A DNA stretch of 64,000 nucleotides from Salipiger sp. H15. Lineage in GTDB: Bacteria > Pseudomonadota > Alphaproteobacteria > Rhodobacterales > Rhodobacteraceae. Positions within the stretch are counted from its first letter, which is position 1, and each line of letters starts with the position of its first letter. A program made the position numbers and the translations under genes. The notes below the pieces were generated by a model. That model was not told the DNA's origin. It saw only the letters and a list, made by a program, of their open reading frames with translations, and did not search any database. The stretch covers positions 868,001 to 932,000 of the forward strand of contig NZ_CP123384.1 of NCBI RefSeq assembly GCF_040409955.1, written 5' to 3'. This document shows, in pieces, positions 7,218 to 20,058 of the stretch.

Positions 7218-8663
7218 TCAGCCATGATGCGCCGCCACCGTCTTCAGCACCGAGAAGCCGTAAAGCGCCTCGAAGCCCTTCTCGCGCCCGTGGCCGGACT
7301 TTCCGACCCCGCCGAAGGGCAGCTCCACCCCGCCCCCGGCGCCGTAGTTGTTGAGAAACACCTGCCCCGCCTTCAGCTTCTTCGCGAGCCGCATCTGTCG
7401 CGCGCCGTCGCGGGTCCAGACGCTGGCGACGAGGCCATAGGCGGTGCCGTTGGCGATGCGCAGCGCGTCGGCCTCGTCCTCGAAGGGAATGATCACCTGC
7501 ACCGGGCCGAAGATCTCGTCCTGCGCCAGAATGTGCTCCGCCGGGACCGGGCCGTAGAGGCAGGGGGCGACGTAATGCCCGCCCATGGGCAGCCCCTCGG
7601 CCAGCCGCGCCCGCGCCAGAATCGGCAGGTCCGCGCCCTGCGCGAGGAAGCCCTCGACCCGGCGCTTCTGCGTCGCGCTGATCAGCGGGCCGATGTCGTG
7701 GTCCGCCATGGCCGGGCCGACCACCTTGGCCGCGTAGGCGGCGGCCATGCGGGCCATCACCTCGTCCAGCACCCCGCGCTGCACGAGGATGCGCGACGAG
7801 GCCGAGCAGGTCTGCCCGGCGTTCTGCAGCCCGGCGTTGACGAGGAAGGGCAGCGCGGCGTCGAGGTCGGCATCGTCGAACACCAGCTGCGGCGACTTGC
7901 CACCGAGTTCCAGCGTCACCGGGATCACGTTGTCCGCGGCAGCGCGCTGCACGGCGGCGCCGGTGGCAACCGAGCCGGTGAAGCTCATGTGCTGCACGCC
8001 GGGATGCGCCGACAGCGCCGCGCCCGCCTCGGAGCCGAGCCCCGGCACGACGTTGAGCGCGCCCGCCGGAAGCCCCGCCTGCTGCGCGAGATCGGCGAAA
8101 TACAGCGCCGTGAGGCAGGCGTCCTCGGCCGGTTTCAGCACGCAGGCATTGCCCATGGCCAGCGCCGCACCGACCGAGCGGCCGATGATCTGCATCGGGT
8201 AGTTCCACGGCACGATATGCCCCGTCACCCCGTGCGGCTCGCGCAGCGTGTAGACGGTGTAGCCAGCCATGTAGGGGATCGTCTCGCCGTGGATCTTGTC
8301 GGCCGCGCCGCCGTAGAACTCGCAGTAGCGCGCCAGCGCCACCGCGTCGGCCCGCGCTTGGCCCAGCGGCTTGCCGACGTCCTGCGCCTCGATCCGGGCA
8401 AGCAGGTCGACGTTCTCGAGCACCAGCTGGCCGATCCGGGTGAGGATGCGCCCGCGTTCCAGCGCGGTCATCGCGCCCCATTCGCCGTCCAGCGCCGCCT
8501 GCGCCGCGGCCACCGCCTCGTCGATCTCGGCCCTGCCGCCGCGGGCGATGCGCCCGATCTCCTCGCCCGTGGACGGATCGCTCAGCGGCAGCGTGTCCGC
8601 GGTCTCGCGCCACGTGCCGCCAATGAGCACGCGGGCGCTGTCAAAGGGGCTCCCCTCCGGCAT
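7218..8663 (-). CDS. Aldehyde dehydrogenase family protein
   Basis: 481 residues, full family length. PWNYP at 152-156 (cofactor region), general base E252 in LELGGKSPQ, nucleophile C286 in AGQTCSASSR, and the C-terminal PFGGVGKSGHGREKG motif. NAD(P)-dependent oxidation of an aldehyde to an acid in the cytosol; similar to the betaine-, gamma-aminobutyr- or phenylacetaldehyde group but not assignable further. The start at 8663 is favoured because GGGAGGAG lies eight bases upstream; it overlaps the end of the ABC ATPase gene by 23 bp, so the dehydrogenase is translationally coupled to the transporter. Confidence 0.9.
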   Translation of the reverse strand: MPEGSPFDSARVLIGGTWRETADTLPLSDPSTGEEIGRIARGGRAEIDEAVAAAQAALDGEWGAMTALERGRILTRIGQLVLENVDLLARIEAQDVGKPLGQARADAVALARYCEFYGGAADKIHGETIPYMAGYTVYTLREPHGVTGHIVPWNYPMQIIGRSVGAALAMGNACVLKPAEDACLTALYFADLAQQAGLPAGALNVVPGLGSEAGAALSAHPGVQHMSFTGSVATGAAVQRAAADNVIPVTLELGGKSPQLVFDDADLDAALPFLVNAGLQNAGQTCSASSRILVQRGVLDEVMARMAAAYAAKVVGPAMADHDIGPLISATQKRRVEGFLAQGADLPILARARLAEGLPMGGHYVAPCLYGPVPAEHILAQDEIFGPVQVIIPFEDEADALRIANGTAYGLVASVWTRDGARQMRLAKKLKAGQVFLNNYGAGGGVELPFGGVGKSGHGREKGFEALYGFSVLKTVAAHHG

Positions 8664-10332
8664 CGTCATCTCCTCCCGTCTCCGGCGCCGGAAGTCTCGG
8701 CGCCGCCTCCATGAGGGATTTGGTATACCAGTGCCGGGGATTGTCAAACACCTCGGCCGTCTCGCCGCGTTCGACGATCTCGCCCTCGCGCATCACCAGC
8801 ACGCGGTCGGTGATGGAGCGCACCACCGAAAGATCGTGGCTGATGAAGAGGTAGGTGAGGCCCCGGACCCGCGACAGCTCGGCCACCAGATCGAGGATCT
8901 GCGCCCGCACCCGCACGTCGAGCGCCGAGACCGCCTCGTCGAAGATCACCAGCTCGGGTTCGATGATCAGCGCGCGGGCGATGGCGATGCGCTGCCGCTG
9001 CCCGCCCGAGAAGGCATGGATCGGCGCGCCCGCGTGCTCGGGCTTCAGCCCCACGGCAATCAGCGCCTCGGCGATCGCCGCCTGCCGCGCCGCGCCCGTC
9101 GGCGGGTCCGGCAGCAGGTGGAAGGGCTCGGCGATGATCCTCCCGACGCTGTGGCGCGGGTTGAACGAGCCGTAGGGGTCCTGGAACACCACCTGCACGC
9201 GGCGGCGGATCTCGGGGTCTGGCCTGCCGTGCGACAGGATCGGCTTGCCGTCCAGGGTGATCGTCCCCGCCTGCAGCGGCTCGAGCCCGAGGATCGCGCG
9301 GGAGAGCGTGGACTTGCCGCAGCCCGACTCGCCCACCAGCCCGACCCGCTCGCCGCGCCGGATGTCGAAGCTGACGCCCTTCACCGCCCGGAACGCCTCG
9401 CGCGGGGCGAGGACGTGGCGGCGCGGCAGCGGGTAGTCGCGGACGGCCGCCTGCACGTCGAGCAGGGTCGCGCCCGGCGTCACCGGCACGAGCGGCGCCT
9501 GGTGGCGCGAGGCCTCGAAGAGCTGGCGGGTGTAGGGGTGGCGCTGCTCGGCCAGAACCTGCGCCGTCGGCCCCTGCTCTACGATGCGCCCGGCGTTCAT
9601 CACCGCGATGCGGTCGGCCATGCCCGCCACTACGGCGAGGTCATGGGTGATCATCAGCATGCCCATCCCCTCCTCGCGCACCAGCCCGGTGAGCAGCTCG
9701 AGGATCTGCGCCTGGGTGGTCACGTCGAGCGCGGTGGTCGGCTCGTCGGCGATCAGCAGCTTCGGGCGCAGCGCGATGGCCATGGCGATGCCGACCCGCT
9801 GACGCTGCCCGCCGGAAAGCTCGTGCGGGTAGCGGGTGGGCGGGATGCGCGCGGGATCGAGCCCGACCCGGGCCATGACCTCGGCGGCGCGGGCGCGGGC
9901 GGCGTCGCGGCCCATCGCCTTGTGGATGAGGATCGTCTCCATCACCTGCTCGCCGATGCGCTGGACGGGGTTGAGCGCGGTCATCGGCTCCTGGAAGACC
10001 ATGCCCACCTCGCGGCCCCTGAGCGCGCAGAGATCGCGCTCGGGCAGGGTCAGCAGGTCGCGCCCCGAGAACAGCAGCCGGCCGCTCGTCGCGGCGCCCT
10101 CCGGCAGCAGCCCGATGGCGGCCAGCGCGGTCATCGACTTGCCCGAGCCCGACTCGCCGGTGAGCGCGAGGATCTCGCCCTGCCGCAGCGCGAGCGACAC
10201 ATGATCGAGGATCGGCGCGCCGCCGATGGCGAGGCTGAGGCCCTCGAGCTGCAGCAGCGCCTGTTCCGCGGTCCGCGCCGGGGGCTCTGCCCCCGGACCC
10301 CCGGGATATTTGTGACATATGGAAGCGGTCAT
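8641..10332 (-). CDS. Peptide/nickel-type ABC transporter, fused double ATP-binding protein (DppD-DppF)
   Basis: 563 residues with two complete nucleotide-binding domains. First: Walker A GESGSGKS 59-66, LSGGQ 172-176, Walker B LLIADEP. Second: Walker A GESGCGKS 334-341, FSGGQ 441-445, Walker B LVIFDEA. Each domain ends in the oligopeptide-transporter C-terminal region ([20 protein letters not shown]). It energises the two permeases encoded just upstream. The first 20-odd residues ([16 protein letters not shown]) are encoded by a copy of the dispersed extragenic repeat and are not family-like, so the ancestral start was probably near [12 protein letters not shown]. Confidence 0.92.
   Translation of the reverse strand: MTASICHKYPGGPGAEPPARTAEQALLQLEGLSLAIGGAPILDHVSLALRQGEILALTGESGSGKSMTALAAIGLLPEGAATSGRLLFSGRDLLTLPERDLCALRGREVGMVFQEPMTALNPVQRIGEQVMETILIHKAMGRDAARARAAEVMARVGLDPARIPPTRYPHELSGGQRQRVGIAMAIALRPKLLIADEPTTALDVTTQAQILELLTGLVREEGMGMLMITHDLAVVAGMADRIAVMNAGRIVEQGPTAQVLAEQRHPYTRQLFEASRHQAPLVPVTPGATLLDVQAAVRDYPLPRRHVLAPREAFRAVKGVSFDIRRGERVGLVGESGCGKSTLSRAILGLEPLQAGTITLDGKPILSHGRPDPEIRRRVQVVFQDPYGSFNPRHSVGRIIAEPFHLLPDPPTGAARQAAIAEALIAVGLKPEHAGAPIHAFSGGQRQRIAIARALIIEPELVIFDEAVSALDVRVRAQILDLVAELSRVRGLTYLFISHDLSVVRSITDRVLVMREGEIVERGETAEVFDNPRHWYTKSLMEAAPRLPAPETGGDDDAGGEPL
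10275..10328. repeat. Dispersed extragenic element inside the start of an ABC ATPase gene
   Basis: GC hairpin CCGGGGGCTCTGCCCCCGG followed by CCCCCGGGATATTTG and, after a few bases, ATATGGAAGC. It matches elements near 37381, 40990 and 52074. It is translated on the minus strand as the first codons of the fused ATPase. Confidence 0.75.
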
Positions 10333-11140
10333 GCGCGGCTCGGCCTCAGGCGGGGATCGAGCGCGTCGCGCAGCCCGTCGCCGAGCAGGTTGAGGCCGAG
10401 CACCGTCAGCAGGATGGCGAGGCCGGGCACGATGGCGACATGCGGCGCGAGCGCGACCATGGTCTGCGACTCGGCCAGCATCCGGCCCCAGCTCGGCACC
10501 GGCGGCTGCGCGCCGAGCCCGACGTAGGAGAGCCCGGCCTCGGCGAGGATGCCGAGCGAGAACTGAATGGTGCCCTGCACGATCAGCAGGTTGGCGAGGT
10601 TCGGCAGGATGTGCTCGGCGCTGATCCGCGGCGCGCCCTTGCCGGCGACGCGGGCGGCGAGGATGAACTCGCGGCGCCAGAGGCTCAGCGCCGCGCCGCG
10701 GGTCAGCCGGGCGAAGACCGGGATGTTGAATATGCCGATGGCGAGGATGGCGTTGAGCGCGCCGGGGCCGAAGATCGCGGTGATCAGGATGGCGATGACC
10801 AGCGAGGGGAAGGCGAAGACGAGGTCGTTGGCGCGCATCACGATCTCGTCGAGCCAGCCGCCCTGCCGGGCGGCGGCGGCGAGCCCGAGCGGCACGCCGA
10901 GCCCCATGCCGAGCCCCACCGCCACCAGCGCCACGGCCAGCGAGGTGCGCGCGCCGGTCATCACCATGCTCAGCAGGTCACGGCCAAGGTGGTCGGTGCC
11001 GAGCAGGTGCGCCGCCGAGGGCGGCTGCAGGCGGGCGGTGATGTCGACCGCGGTGACATCGCCGGGCGTCCAGAGGAAGGAGATCAGCGCGGCGGCGGTG
11101 AAGGTCAGGGTCAGCGCGGCGCCGAGGAACAGGGAGGGTC

Positions 11141-11144
<4 letters not shown>
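10329..11144 (-). CDS. Peptide-type ABC transporter permease, DppC/OppC family
   Basis: 271 residues, about six membrane segments. The loop LLGTDHLGRDLLSM at 47-60 is the DppC/OppC hallmark after the first membrane segment, and the EAA loop (ARVAGKGAPRISAEHILPNL) contacts the ATPase. The ATG at 11144 overlaps the stop of the DppB-type gene by 4 bp. Its stop overlaps the start of the fused ATPase by 4 bp. The substrate could be a peptide, opine or other small amine compound; no binding protein is encoded in the operon. Confidence 0.92.
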
Positions 11145-12085
<941 letters not shown>

Positions 12086-12125
12086 GGGGCCACGTTATGC
12101 GCAGCCCGCGGCGCGGTCCAGCGGC

Positions 12126-12569
12126 TCAATGCTGGATGAGCTCGAGCGGGTCGTAGCCGAAGCCCCTGCCCCAGGCCACGTGCGGCAGGCTGTCGGGCTT
12201 GAAGCGCAGGCCCGCCATCTCGTCGCGGGTGACGAAGCGCCGCTCGGTCACCACGCCCTCGGGGTCCTGCCAGGCGGCGTCGATCTGCCCCGAGACGAGG
12301 CGGCAGCGGAAGAAGATCTCGACCTGGTGGAAGCCCGAGGCGGGGTCGTGGAACTCGTTGACGAGGCAGGGCGGGCCCACCTTCACCTCGAGCCCGGTCT
12401 CCTCGCGCAGCTCGCGGGCGAGGTTCTCGGGCAGCGAGGCGCCGGTCTCGACGCCGCCACCCGGCGCGCACCAGAGGTCGCTCCTGCCGCCGGGCCAGGC
12501 GTTGACCAGCAGCAGGCGGTCCTCGTGCAGCAGCACGGCGCGGGCGGCGAGGCGGGGCGACTTGGGCAT
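12126..12569 (-). CDS. NUDIX hydrolase
   Basis: 147 residues. A complete Nudix box is present: GGGVETGASLPENLARELRE followed by ETGL, giving G-X5-E-X7-R-E-X2-E-E-X-G. The family hydrolyses nucleoside diphosphates linked to another moiety, with Mg bound by the REXXEE glutamates; the substrate here is not predictable. The preceding RAAVLLHEDRLLLVNAWPGG strand fits the fold. It is 40 bp upstream of the ABC operon on the same strand and divergent from the phnM-like gene. Confidence 0.88.
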   Translation of the reverse strand: MPKSPRLAARAVLLHEDRLLLVNAWPGGRSDLWCAPGGGVETGASLPENLARELREETGLEVKVGPPCLVNEFHDPASGFHQVEIFFRCRLVSGQIDAAWQDPEGVVTERRFVTRDEMAGLRFKPDSLPHVAWGRGFGYDPLELIQH

Positions 12570-12680
12570 GGGCTTCCCTTCGGGCGTGTCCTTTTGCCCC
12601 TTTCATAGGGCCGGGCGGGCGCGTATCTCAAGCGCCGACCCCGCCCTGCCGGACCCTTCCTGCTCAAAGGCCCGCTGCCC

Positions 12681-13817
12681 GTGCTCGACCTGACCTTCCT
12701 CAATGCCCCCGTCCTGCGCCCCGAGGGCTGGACCGACGCACCCCTCTCGATCGCCGGGGGGTGCATCGGCGGCGCCGGCAAAGCGGTGGATCTCTCGGGT
12801 TTCGAGATCCTGCCCGGCATCATCGATGCCCATGGCGACGGGTTCGAGCGGCACATGGCGCCGCGGCGCGGGGCGCTGCGCGAGCGTGCCTCGGGGGTCG
12901 AGGCCTGCGCCGCCGAGCTGGCCGCCTGCGGCATCACCACCGCCGCGCTGGCGCAGTTCTGGTCCTGGGAGGGCGGCATGCGCGGGCCCGAGTTCGCCGA
13001 GGAGGTGTTTGCCGCGGTCACCGAGGTCGCGCCGACGGTGCCCGTGGACCTGCGCCTGCAGCTGCGGCTCGAGACGCATTTCCTCGACGGCTTCGCCGGG
13101 GCCGAAGACGCCGTGGCACGCTGGGGCATCTCCTACGTGGTGTTCAACGACCACCTGCCGCACCAGCGCCTCGCCGAGGGGCGCAAGCCGCCGCGGCTGA
13201 CCGGGCAGGCGCTGAAGAGCGGTCGCAGCCCCGAGGCGCATCTGGCGCTGATGACAGGGCTGCACGAACGCGGCGACGAGGTGCCGGCGGCGCTGGACGG
13301 GCTCTGCGCCCGGCTGGCGGCGCGCGGCGTGACCATGGGCAGCCATGACGACCGCACCGCCGAGGGACGCGCCGCGTGGCGCGCGCGCGGCGCGCTGGTG
13401 TCGGAATTCCCCGAGACGGTCGAGGCGGCGCAGGCCGCGCGCGACGCCGGGGAGTTCATCGTGCTCGGCGCGCCCAACGTGGTGCGCGGCGCGAGCCACG
13501 CGGGCAACGTCTCGGCGCTGGAGCTCGTGGGGATGGGGCTCTGCGACGCGCTCGCCTCGGACTACCACTACCCCGCCCCGGCGCGTGCCGCATGGCGCTG
13601 CGTGGAACTGGGGCTGCTGGACGAGGTCGCGGCGTGGAAGCTGGTATCGGAGGGGCCGGCGCGACTGCTGGGGCTGACTGACCGGGGCCGCATCGAGGAC
13701 GGGCTGCGCGCCGATCTGGTGATCCGCGAGCAGGCGACCCGGCGCATCGTGGCGACCATCGCGGGGGGCCGCGTCGCCTACATGAGCGGCGACGTGGCCG
13801 GGCGCTTCATCACCTGA
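12681..13817 (+). CDS. phnM: Alpha-D-ribose 1-methylphosphonate 5-triphosphate diphosphatase, PhnM family
   Basis: 378 residues, the normal PhnM length, in the amidohydrolase superfamily. Metal-binding HGD in LPGIIDAHGDGFERHMAPRRG, MGSHDD near the middle and ASDYHYPAP towards the C-terminus are family landmarks. PhnM removes pyrophosphate from ribose 1-methylphosphonate triphosphate in the C-P lyase pathway. A GTG at 12681 is the only start giving the family N-terminus (LDLTFLNAPVL). No other phn gene is within view, so it is an orphan copy or part of a dispersed pathway. Confidence 0.85.
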   Translation: MLDLTFLNAPVLRPEGWTDAPLSIAGGCIGGAGKAVDLSGFEILPGIIDAHGDGFERHMAPRRGALRERASGVEACAAELAACGITTAALAQFWSWEGGMRGPEFAEEVFAAVTEVAPTVPVDLRLQLRLETHFLDGFAGAEDAVARWGISYVVFNDHLPHQRLAEGRKPPRLTGQALKSGRSPEAHLALMTGLHERGDEVPAALDGLCARLAARGVTMGSHDDRTAEGRAAWRARGALVSEFPETVEAAQAARDAGEFIVLGAPNVVRGASHAGNVSALELVGMGLCDALASDYHYPAPARAAWRCVELGLLDEVAAWKLVSEGPARLLGLTDRGRIEDGLRADLVIREQATRRIVATIAGGRVAYMSGDVAGRFIT

Positions 13818-13844
13818 ACCGCCCCGACTTGTTATCCGGAAGGA

Positions 13845-14918
13845 TCAGGCGCCGCGGACGATGCGGTTGACGTGGCCCATCTTGCGGCCTGCCTTGGCCT
13901 CGGCCTTGCCGTAGAGGTGCAGCGCGGTGTCGGCCTCGCGCAGGATCTCGGGCACCCGGTCCATGTCGTCGCCGATCAGGTTCTCCATCTGCACGTCGGA
14001 ATGGCGCGAGCCGTCGCCGAGCGGCAGGCCCGCCACGGCGCGGATGTGCTGCTCGAACTGGTCGACGCTGCAGCCGTTCTGCGTCCAGTGGCCGGAGTTG
14101 TGCACCCGCGGCGCGATCTCGTTGACCACCAGCCCGTCGGCGCAGACGAAGAGCTCGACCCCCATCACGCCGACGTAGTCAAGCGCGTTGAGGATGCGCC
14201 CCGCCAGCAGGATCGCGTCCTGACGGTGCGCCGGGGTCAGGCGCGCGGGCACGGTGGTGGTGCGCAGGATGCCATCGCGGTGCACGTTCTCGCCGGGATC
14301 GAAGCAGGCGACCTCGCCGTTCGTGCCGCGCGCCGCGATCACCGAGACCTCGTGGCTGAAGTCGACGAAGCCCTCGAGGATGGCGGGCGCCCCGCGCATC
14401 TCCTCGAAGGCCTCGGCGGCGTCCGCCTTCTTGAGGATGCGCGCCTGGCCCTTGCCGTCGTAGCCGAAGCGGCGGGTCTTGAGGATCGCCGGGGCGCCGA
14501 TCAGTTCGAGTGCGTTGTGCAGGTCGGCCTCGGTGTCGACGGCGGCAAAGGGCGCGGTGCGCAGGCCGAGACCCGAGAGAAACTCCTTCTCGGTCATCCG
14601 GTCCTGGCTGACGCGCAGCGCCTCGCGGCCCGGACGGATCGGGCGCAGCGCCTGCAGCGTGTCGAGAGCCTCGGTCGGGATGTTCTCGAACTCGTAGGTC
14701 ACCACGTCCACCGACTCGGCGAAGCGGGTCAGCGCCGCCTTGTCCTCGTAGGAGGCGGTGGTCACCGCGTGGGCGACGTGGCCGGCGGGCGGCTCGGCAC
14801 CCGGCTCGAAGATATGCGTGCGATAACCGAGGCGGCTGGCGGCAACGGAAAGCATCCGCCCCAGCTGTCCGCCGCCGAGAATGCCGATGGTTGCACCTTG
14901 GGAAAGAGCGTCAGACAT
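13845..14918 (-). CDS. purK: 5-(carboxyamino)imidazole ribonucleotide synthase PurK
   Basis: 357 residues, ATP-grasp fold. N-terminal GILGGGQLGRMLSVAASRLGY (starting at about residue 11) is the PurK signature; TYEFENIPTEAL, the KTRRFGYDGKGQ ATP-binding loop and NEIAPRVHNSGHWT are also present. It converts AIR, ATP and bicarbonate to N5-CAIR in purine synthesis and feeds PurE, encoded 167 bp upstream on the same strand. The gap between the two contains no ORF but a GC-rich imperfect hairpin. Confidence 0.95.
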   Translation of the reverse strand: MSDALSQGATIGILGGGQLGRMLSVAASRLGYRTHIFEPGAEPPAGHVAHAVTTASYEDKAALTRFAESVDVVTYEFENIPTEALDTLQALRPIRPGREALRVSQDRMTEKEFLSGLGLRTAPFAAVDTEADLHNALELIGAPAILKTRRFGYDGKGQARILKKADAAEAFEEMRGAPAILEGFVDFSHEVSVIAARGTNGEVACFDPGENVHRDGILRTTTVPARLTPAHRQDAILLAGRILNALDYVGVMGVELFVCADGLVVNEIAPRVHNSGHWTQNGCSVDQFEQHIRAVAGLPLGDGSRHSDVQMENLIGDDMDRVPEILREADTALHLYGKAEAKAGRKMGHVNRIVRGA

Positions 14919-15085
14919 GGGGGCCTCCGTTGCTGGGGTCGGGTTTGGCCGCTTTTCCTGCGGATCGGCGCGGCTTGCAACACCCCATTGTGCCGTCGCG
15001 GCACGGATTCCGGCGCTGTGGCCGGGCGCCGCGCGCGTGGCGCCCGCCCGGGGCGCGTCTGGGCCCCGGGCGGTGCCGCGATGGA

Positions 15086-15577
15086 TCAGTCCCGCACGGG
15101 CTCGTCGGGGATCGAGTCCGACAGCGCCTGCCGCCAGGCGTCGAGCCGCCCGGCCAGCGCCGGATCCCGCAGCGCGAGGATGCCCGCCGCCATCAGGCCC
15201 GCGTTGGCCGCGCCCGCCGCGCCGATCGCCATGGTCGCCACCGGGAAGCCGCGCGGCATCTGCAGGATCGAGTAGAGGCTGTCGACGCCCGAGAGCGCCT
15301 TGGTCTGCACCGGCACGCCGATCACCGGCACGCGGGTCTTCGAGGCCATCATGCCCGGCAGGTGCGCCGCGCCGCCGGCACCGGCGATGATCACCTGAAG
15401 GCCGCGCCCGGCGGCTTCCTTGCCATAGGTCCAGAGCCGGTCCGGCGTGCGGTGCGCCGAGACGATCTTGACCTCGTAGGCCACGCCCAGCTCGTCGAGC
15501 ATCTGCGCCGCTTCCTGCATCGTGGGCCAGTCCGACTGGCTGCCCATGATGATGCCGACCTTCACCTGTTCCGTCAT
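15086..15577 (-). CDS. purE: 5-(carboxyamino)imidazole ribonucleotide mutase PurE
   Basis: 163 residues. Class I PurE motifs: G12-S-Q-S-D-W, S40-A-H-R-T-P45 and the [15 protein letters not shown] loop. It moves the carboxyl group of N5-CAIR to give CAIR. The ATG at 15577 places [16 protein letters not shown] at the N-terminus; the upstream frame is not family-like. Upstream of purK on the same strand, as usual for this pair, but with a larger gap than a coupled pair. Confidence 0.95.
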   Translation of the reverse strand: MTEQVKVGIIMGSQSDWPTMQEAAQMLDELGVAYEVKIVSAHRTPDRLWTYGKEAAGRGLQVIIAGAGGAAHLPGMMASKTRVPVIGVPVQTKALSGVDSLYSILQMPRGFPVATMAIGAAGAANAGLMAAGILALRDPALAGRLDAWRQALSDSIPDEPVRD

Positions 15578-15674
15578 GTCCGGGCCTCTTTCGCCTGCGG
15601 GATCCGCCCTCTGGACCCGCCTCGTGGAGGCGGCACTATAGCCGCGTCGCCCCGGGTGTCCATGCCGGCCGTAG

Positions 15675-16730
<1,056 letters not shown>

Positions 16731-16789
16731 GACCGGAGGCCGATGTCCGGCCCCCGTCCCGCCTGCCCCGGCGCTATGTCAGCCCGCGC

Positions 16790-17290
16790 TCAGGCGCGAC
16801 CGTAGGCTTCGGCGATGGCGATCTGCAGCGCCTCTTCCGCCGTCTTGCCGGCCCAGGAGATGAGCTGGAAGCAGGGGTAGTAGCGCTCGGAGGCCGCGAC
16901 GGCGGCACCGATCATCGTGTCGATCTGCTCGGCGCTGGCGATCTGCCCACCGGCGAGCACGAGCCCGTAGCGATAGACCATCAGCTTGGACTCGGCCCAG
17001 TAGCAGAAGGCGCCCGCCCAGCACTGGTCGTTGACCGCGTTGAGACCGGCGTAGAGCTCGGGCAGCGAGTCCGTCGGCGGCTCCATCTCGAAGCTGCAGA
17101 TCATCCGCAGGGTCTCGTCGTAGGGCGACCAGGCAAGGGTGATCGAATAGGTGCGCCACTGCCCCACGACCGCCATCGCGATCTGGTCTTCGCCGACGCG
17201 GTCGAAATCCCAGTCGTTGTACTCGGCGAGGGTCTCGACGATGTCGATGGGATGCAGCTCTTCGCTCAGGAATTCTTCGGACAATGCCAT
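16790..17290 (-). CDS. YbjN domain-containing protein
   Basis: 166 residues, acidic, no signal peptide or membrane segment. The arrangement (PIDIVETLAEYNDWDFDRVGEDQIAMAV, then RTYSITLAWSPYDETLRMICSFEM, then LNAVNDQCWAGAFCYW) matches the alphaproteobacterial YbjN family, related in fold to type III secretion chaperones. Function unknown; the E. coli member has been linked to stress and motility. It ends the convergent pair with ldh, and its 5' side faces a 439-bp gene-free region. Confidence 0.8.
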   Translation of the reverse strand: MALSEEFLSEELHPIDIVETLAEYNDWDFDRVGEDQIAMAVVGQWRTYSITLAWSPYDETLRMICSFEMEPPTDSLPELYAGLNAVNDQCWAGAFCYWAESKLMVYRYGLVLAGGQIASAEQIDTMIGAAVAASERYYPCFQLISWAGKTAEEALQIAIAEAYGRA

Positions 17291-17729
17291 GCGCCACCTC
17301 TTATGGTTGTAGCTTCGGGGCTTGGCAGCGCCCCAGTGCTAGGTGCCTGCTCGAGAGATGTAGGGGGTACGCCCTCATCTCTTACCATATATCGTGCCTG
17401 TGGCCCGCACTCCCTGTAAAGCGAAATGTTCGTGACGCACGCAATAAGTTGTGGAGTGATCTGTTATTTAATCAACATGCGGATTCGCCCTCTGTGGGCA
17501 ACTGCGGGGAGTCCCGAGGGGGGTGAGTCGAAGGTTCCGAGTCTTTTCAGCAGCCTGAGTCGCTTTGCCCCCATGTGGATGAAATCGGAGAAACGCGGGG
17601 GCTTCGTGGGACAAGATCCAAGGGCTTTGCAGAGGCGATTGAACGCGCGGATCCACCCAGATCGTGCTTAGGGCGACCAAGATTCACAGCAACTCTCGCT
17701 ATAGGGGAGTCGAGCAGCCGAACCGCCCG
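17291..17729. other. Gene-free region of lower GC than its surroundings
   Basis: 439 bases with no convincing gene. The first 200 bases are AT-richer than the flanks (for example ATCTGTTATTTAATCAACAT near 17459-17478), then composition returns to GC-rich. Short reading frames here (such as 17426-17671) lack family-like sequence or a good ribosome binding site. It could hold the ybjN promoter and a small RNA. I see no tRNA cloverleaf or long repeat. Confidence 0.5.
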
Positions 17730-18262
17730 TCAGGACATCGGCACAGGGCCGTCGCAGGCGGCCAGAACCGGCCGCGCGGCATCGGCGGGGACGACGGTGA
17801 AATGCTGCTCGAGCAACCGCTCTCCGCCCGCCTCGAGCGCCATGGTCCAGTCCCCCAGAACCATCTCGTAGGGGAATTCGAAGGTGAAGAGGCTGAGGCT
17901 CGGCGCGCCCGGCTCGGCGCCGGTGGTCCAGCTCTCGACCTCGACCCCGCGCGGGCCCATCGGCGGGTGCGTGACGATCACCCGCAGCAGCATGGGCTGC
18001 GCCGGCTCGGCGAGGGTGAAGCGGATGCCGAAGCTTATCCCCAGCGCCGCGGGCACGACCTCGGTCGCCACGTCGACGCGGCGGCCGGGCTCGATCAGGT
18101 TGATCACCCCCTGCTCGGTCTCGGGCGCGGGGCGCTCGCCTTCCGGGGTCACCTGGCAGATCACGCCGCGCTCGATCAGCATGAGCGGCGGCTCGGCAAA
18201 AGAAAGGCCGGACCCCGCCAAGGCGGGTCCGGCCAGCATCATGAGGATCGCTGCGAGGCGCA

Positions 18263-18263
<1 letters not shown>
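17730..18263 (-). CDS. Exported protein, DUF3859-like
   Basis: 177 residues. A short Sec signal peptide (MRLAAILMMLAGPALA) is followed by a beta-rich mature part with a VESWTTGAEPG segment and an EFPYEMVLGDWTMAL segment, which resemble the DUF3859 family of periplasmic proteins found in Rhodobacterales. Two cysteines (ICQV, AACDG) may form a disulfide. Function unknown. Its ATG overlaps the pckA stop by one base, so it is probably co-translated with pckA, although no functional link is known. Confidence 0.7.
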
Positions 18264-19861
<1,598 letters not shown>

Positions 19862-20002
19862 CTGCCAAGCTCCTGTAGCCGCACTGATGGGCGGCGGTAG
19901 TCATTGGGGCGGCATAGTGCCTGCCGTCCGCCGGCGGCGCCCGCCACCGGTATCAGTGCCTTTAACATGCTGGGTTCGGCCAAGAACAGGAGTGATCCGG
20001 CC

Positions 20003-20058
20003 AGTTAGCGCAACCAAAACAGCTTTAGCGTTAGCAGCCGTTTAGGCTAGCGTTACCA
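20003..20058. promoter_or_regulatory. Three CG-centred TTAGCG operator-like sites between pckA and chvI
   Basis: The sites AGTTAGCGCAACCA (20003-20016), CTTTAGCGTTAGCA (20023-20036) and GGCTAGCGTTACCA (20045-20058) each match 10-11 of 14 positions of the palindrome TGTTAGCGCTAACA. Their CG centres are 20 and 22 bp apart, i.e. on one face of the helix. The CG-centred form is typical of LacI-family operators. The sites lie 142-197 bp upstream of the pckA start, consistent with activation. Confidence 0.6.

Noticed and set aside
14919..15085. Terminator or riboswitch between purE and purK
   Set aside because: There is a GC-rich imperfect hairpin but no T-run and no purine-riboswitch core.
17500..17570. 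GGTTCCGAGTC resembling a tRNA T-arm
   Set aside because: No matching acceptor, D or anticodon stems could be built around it.
17426..17671. Small plus-strand ORF of 81 codons in the gene-free region
   Set aside because: No convincing ribosome binding site, no recognisable sequence, and frequent rare features for this genome.
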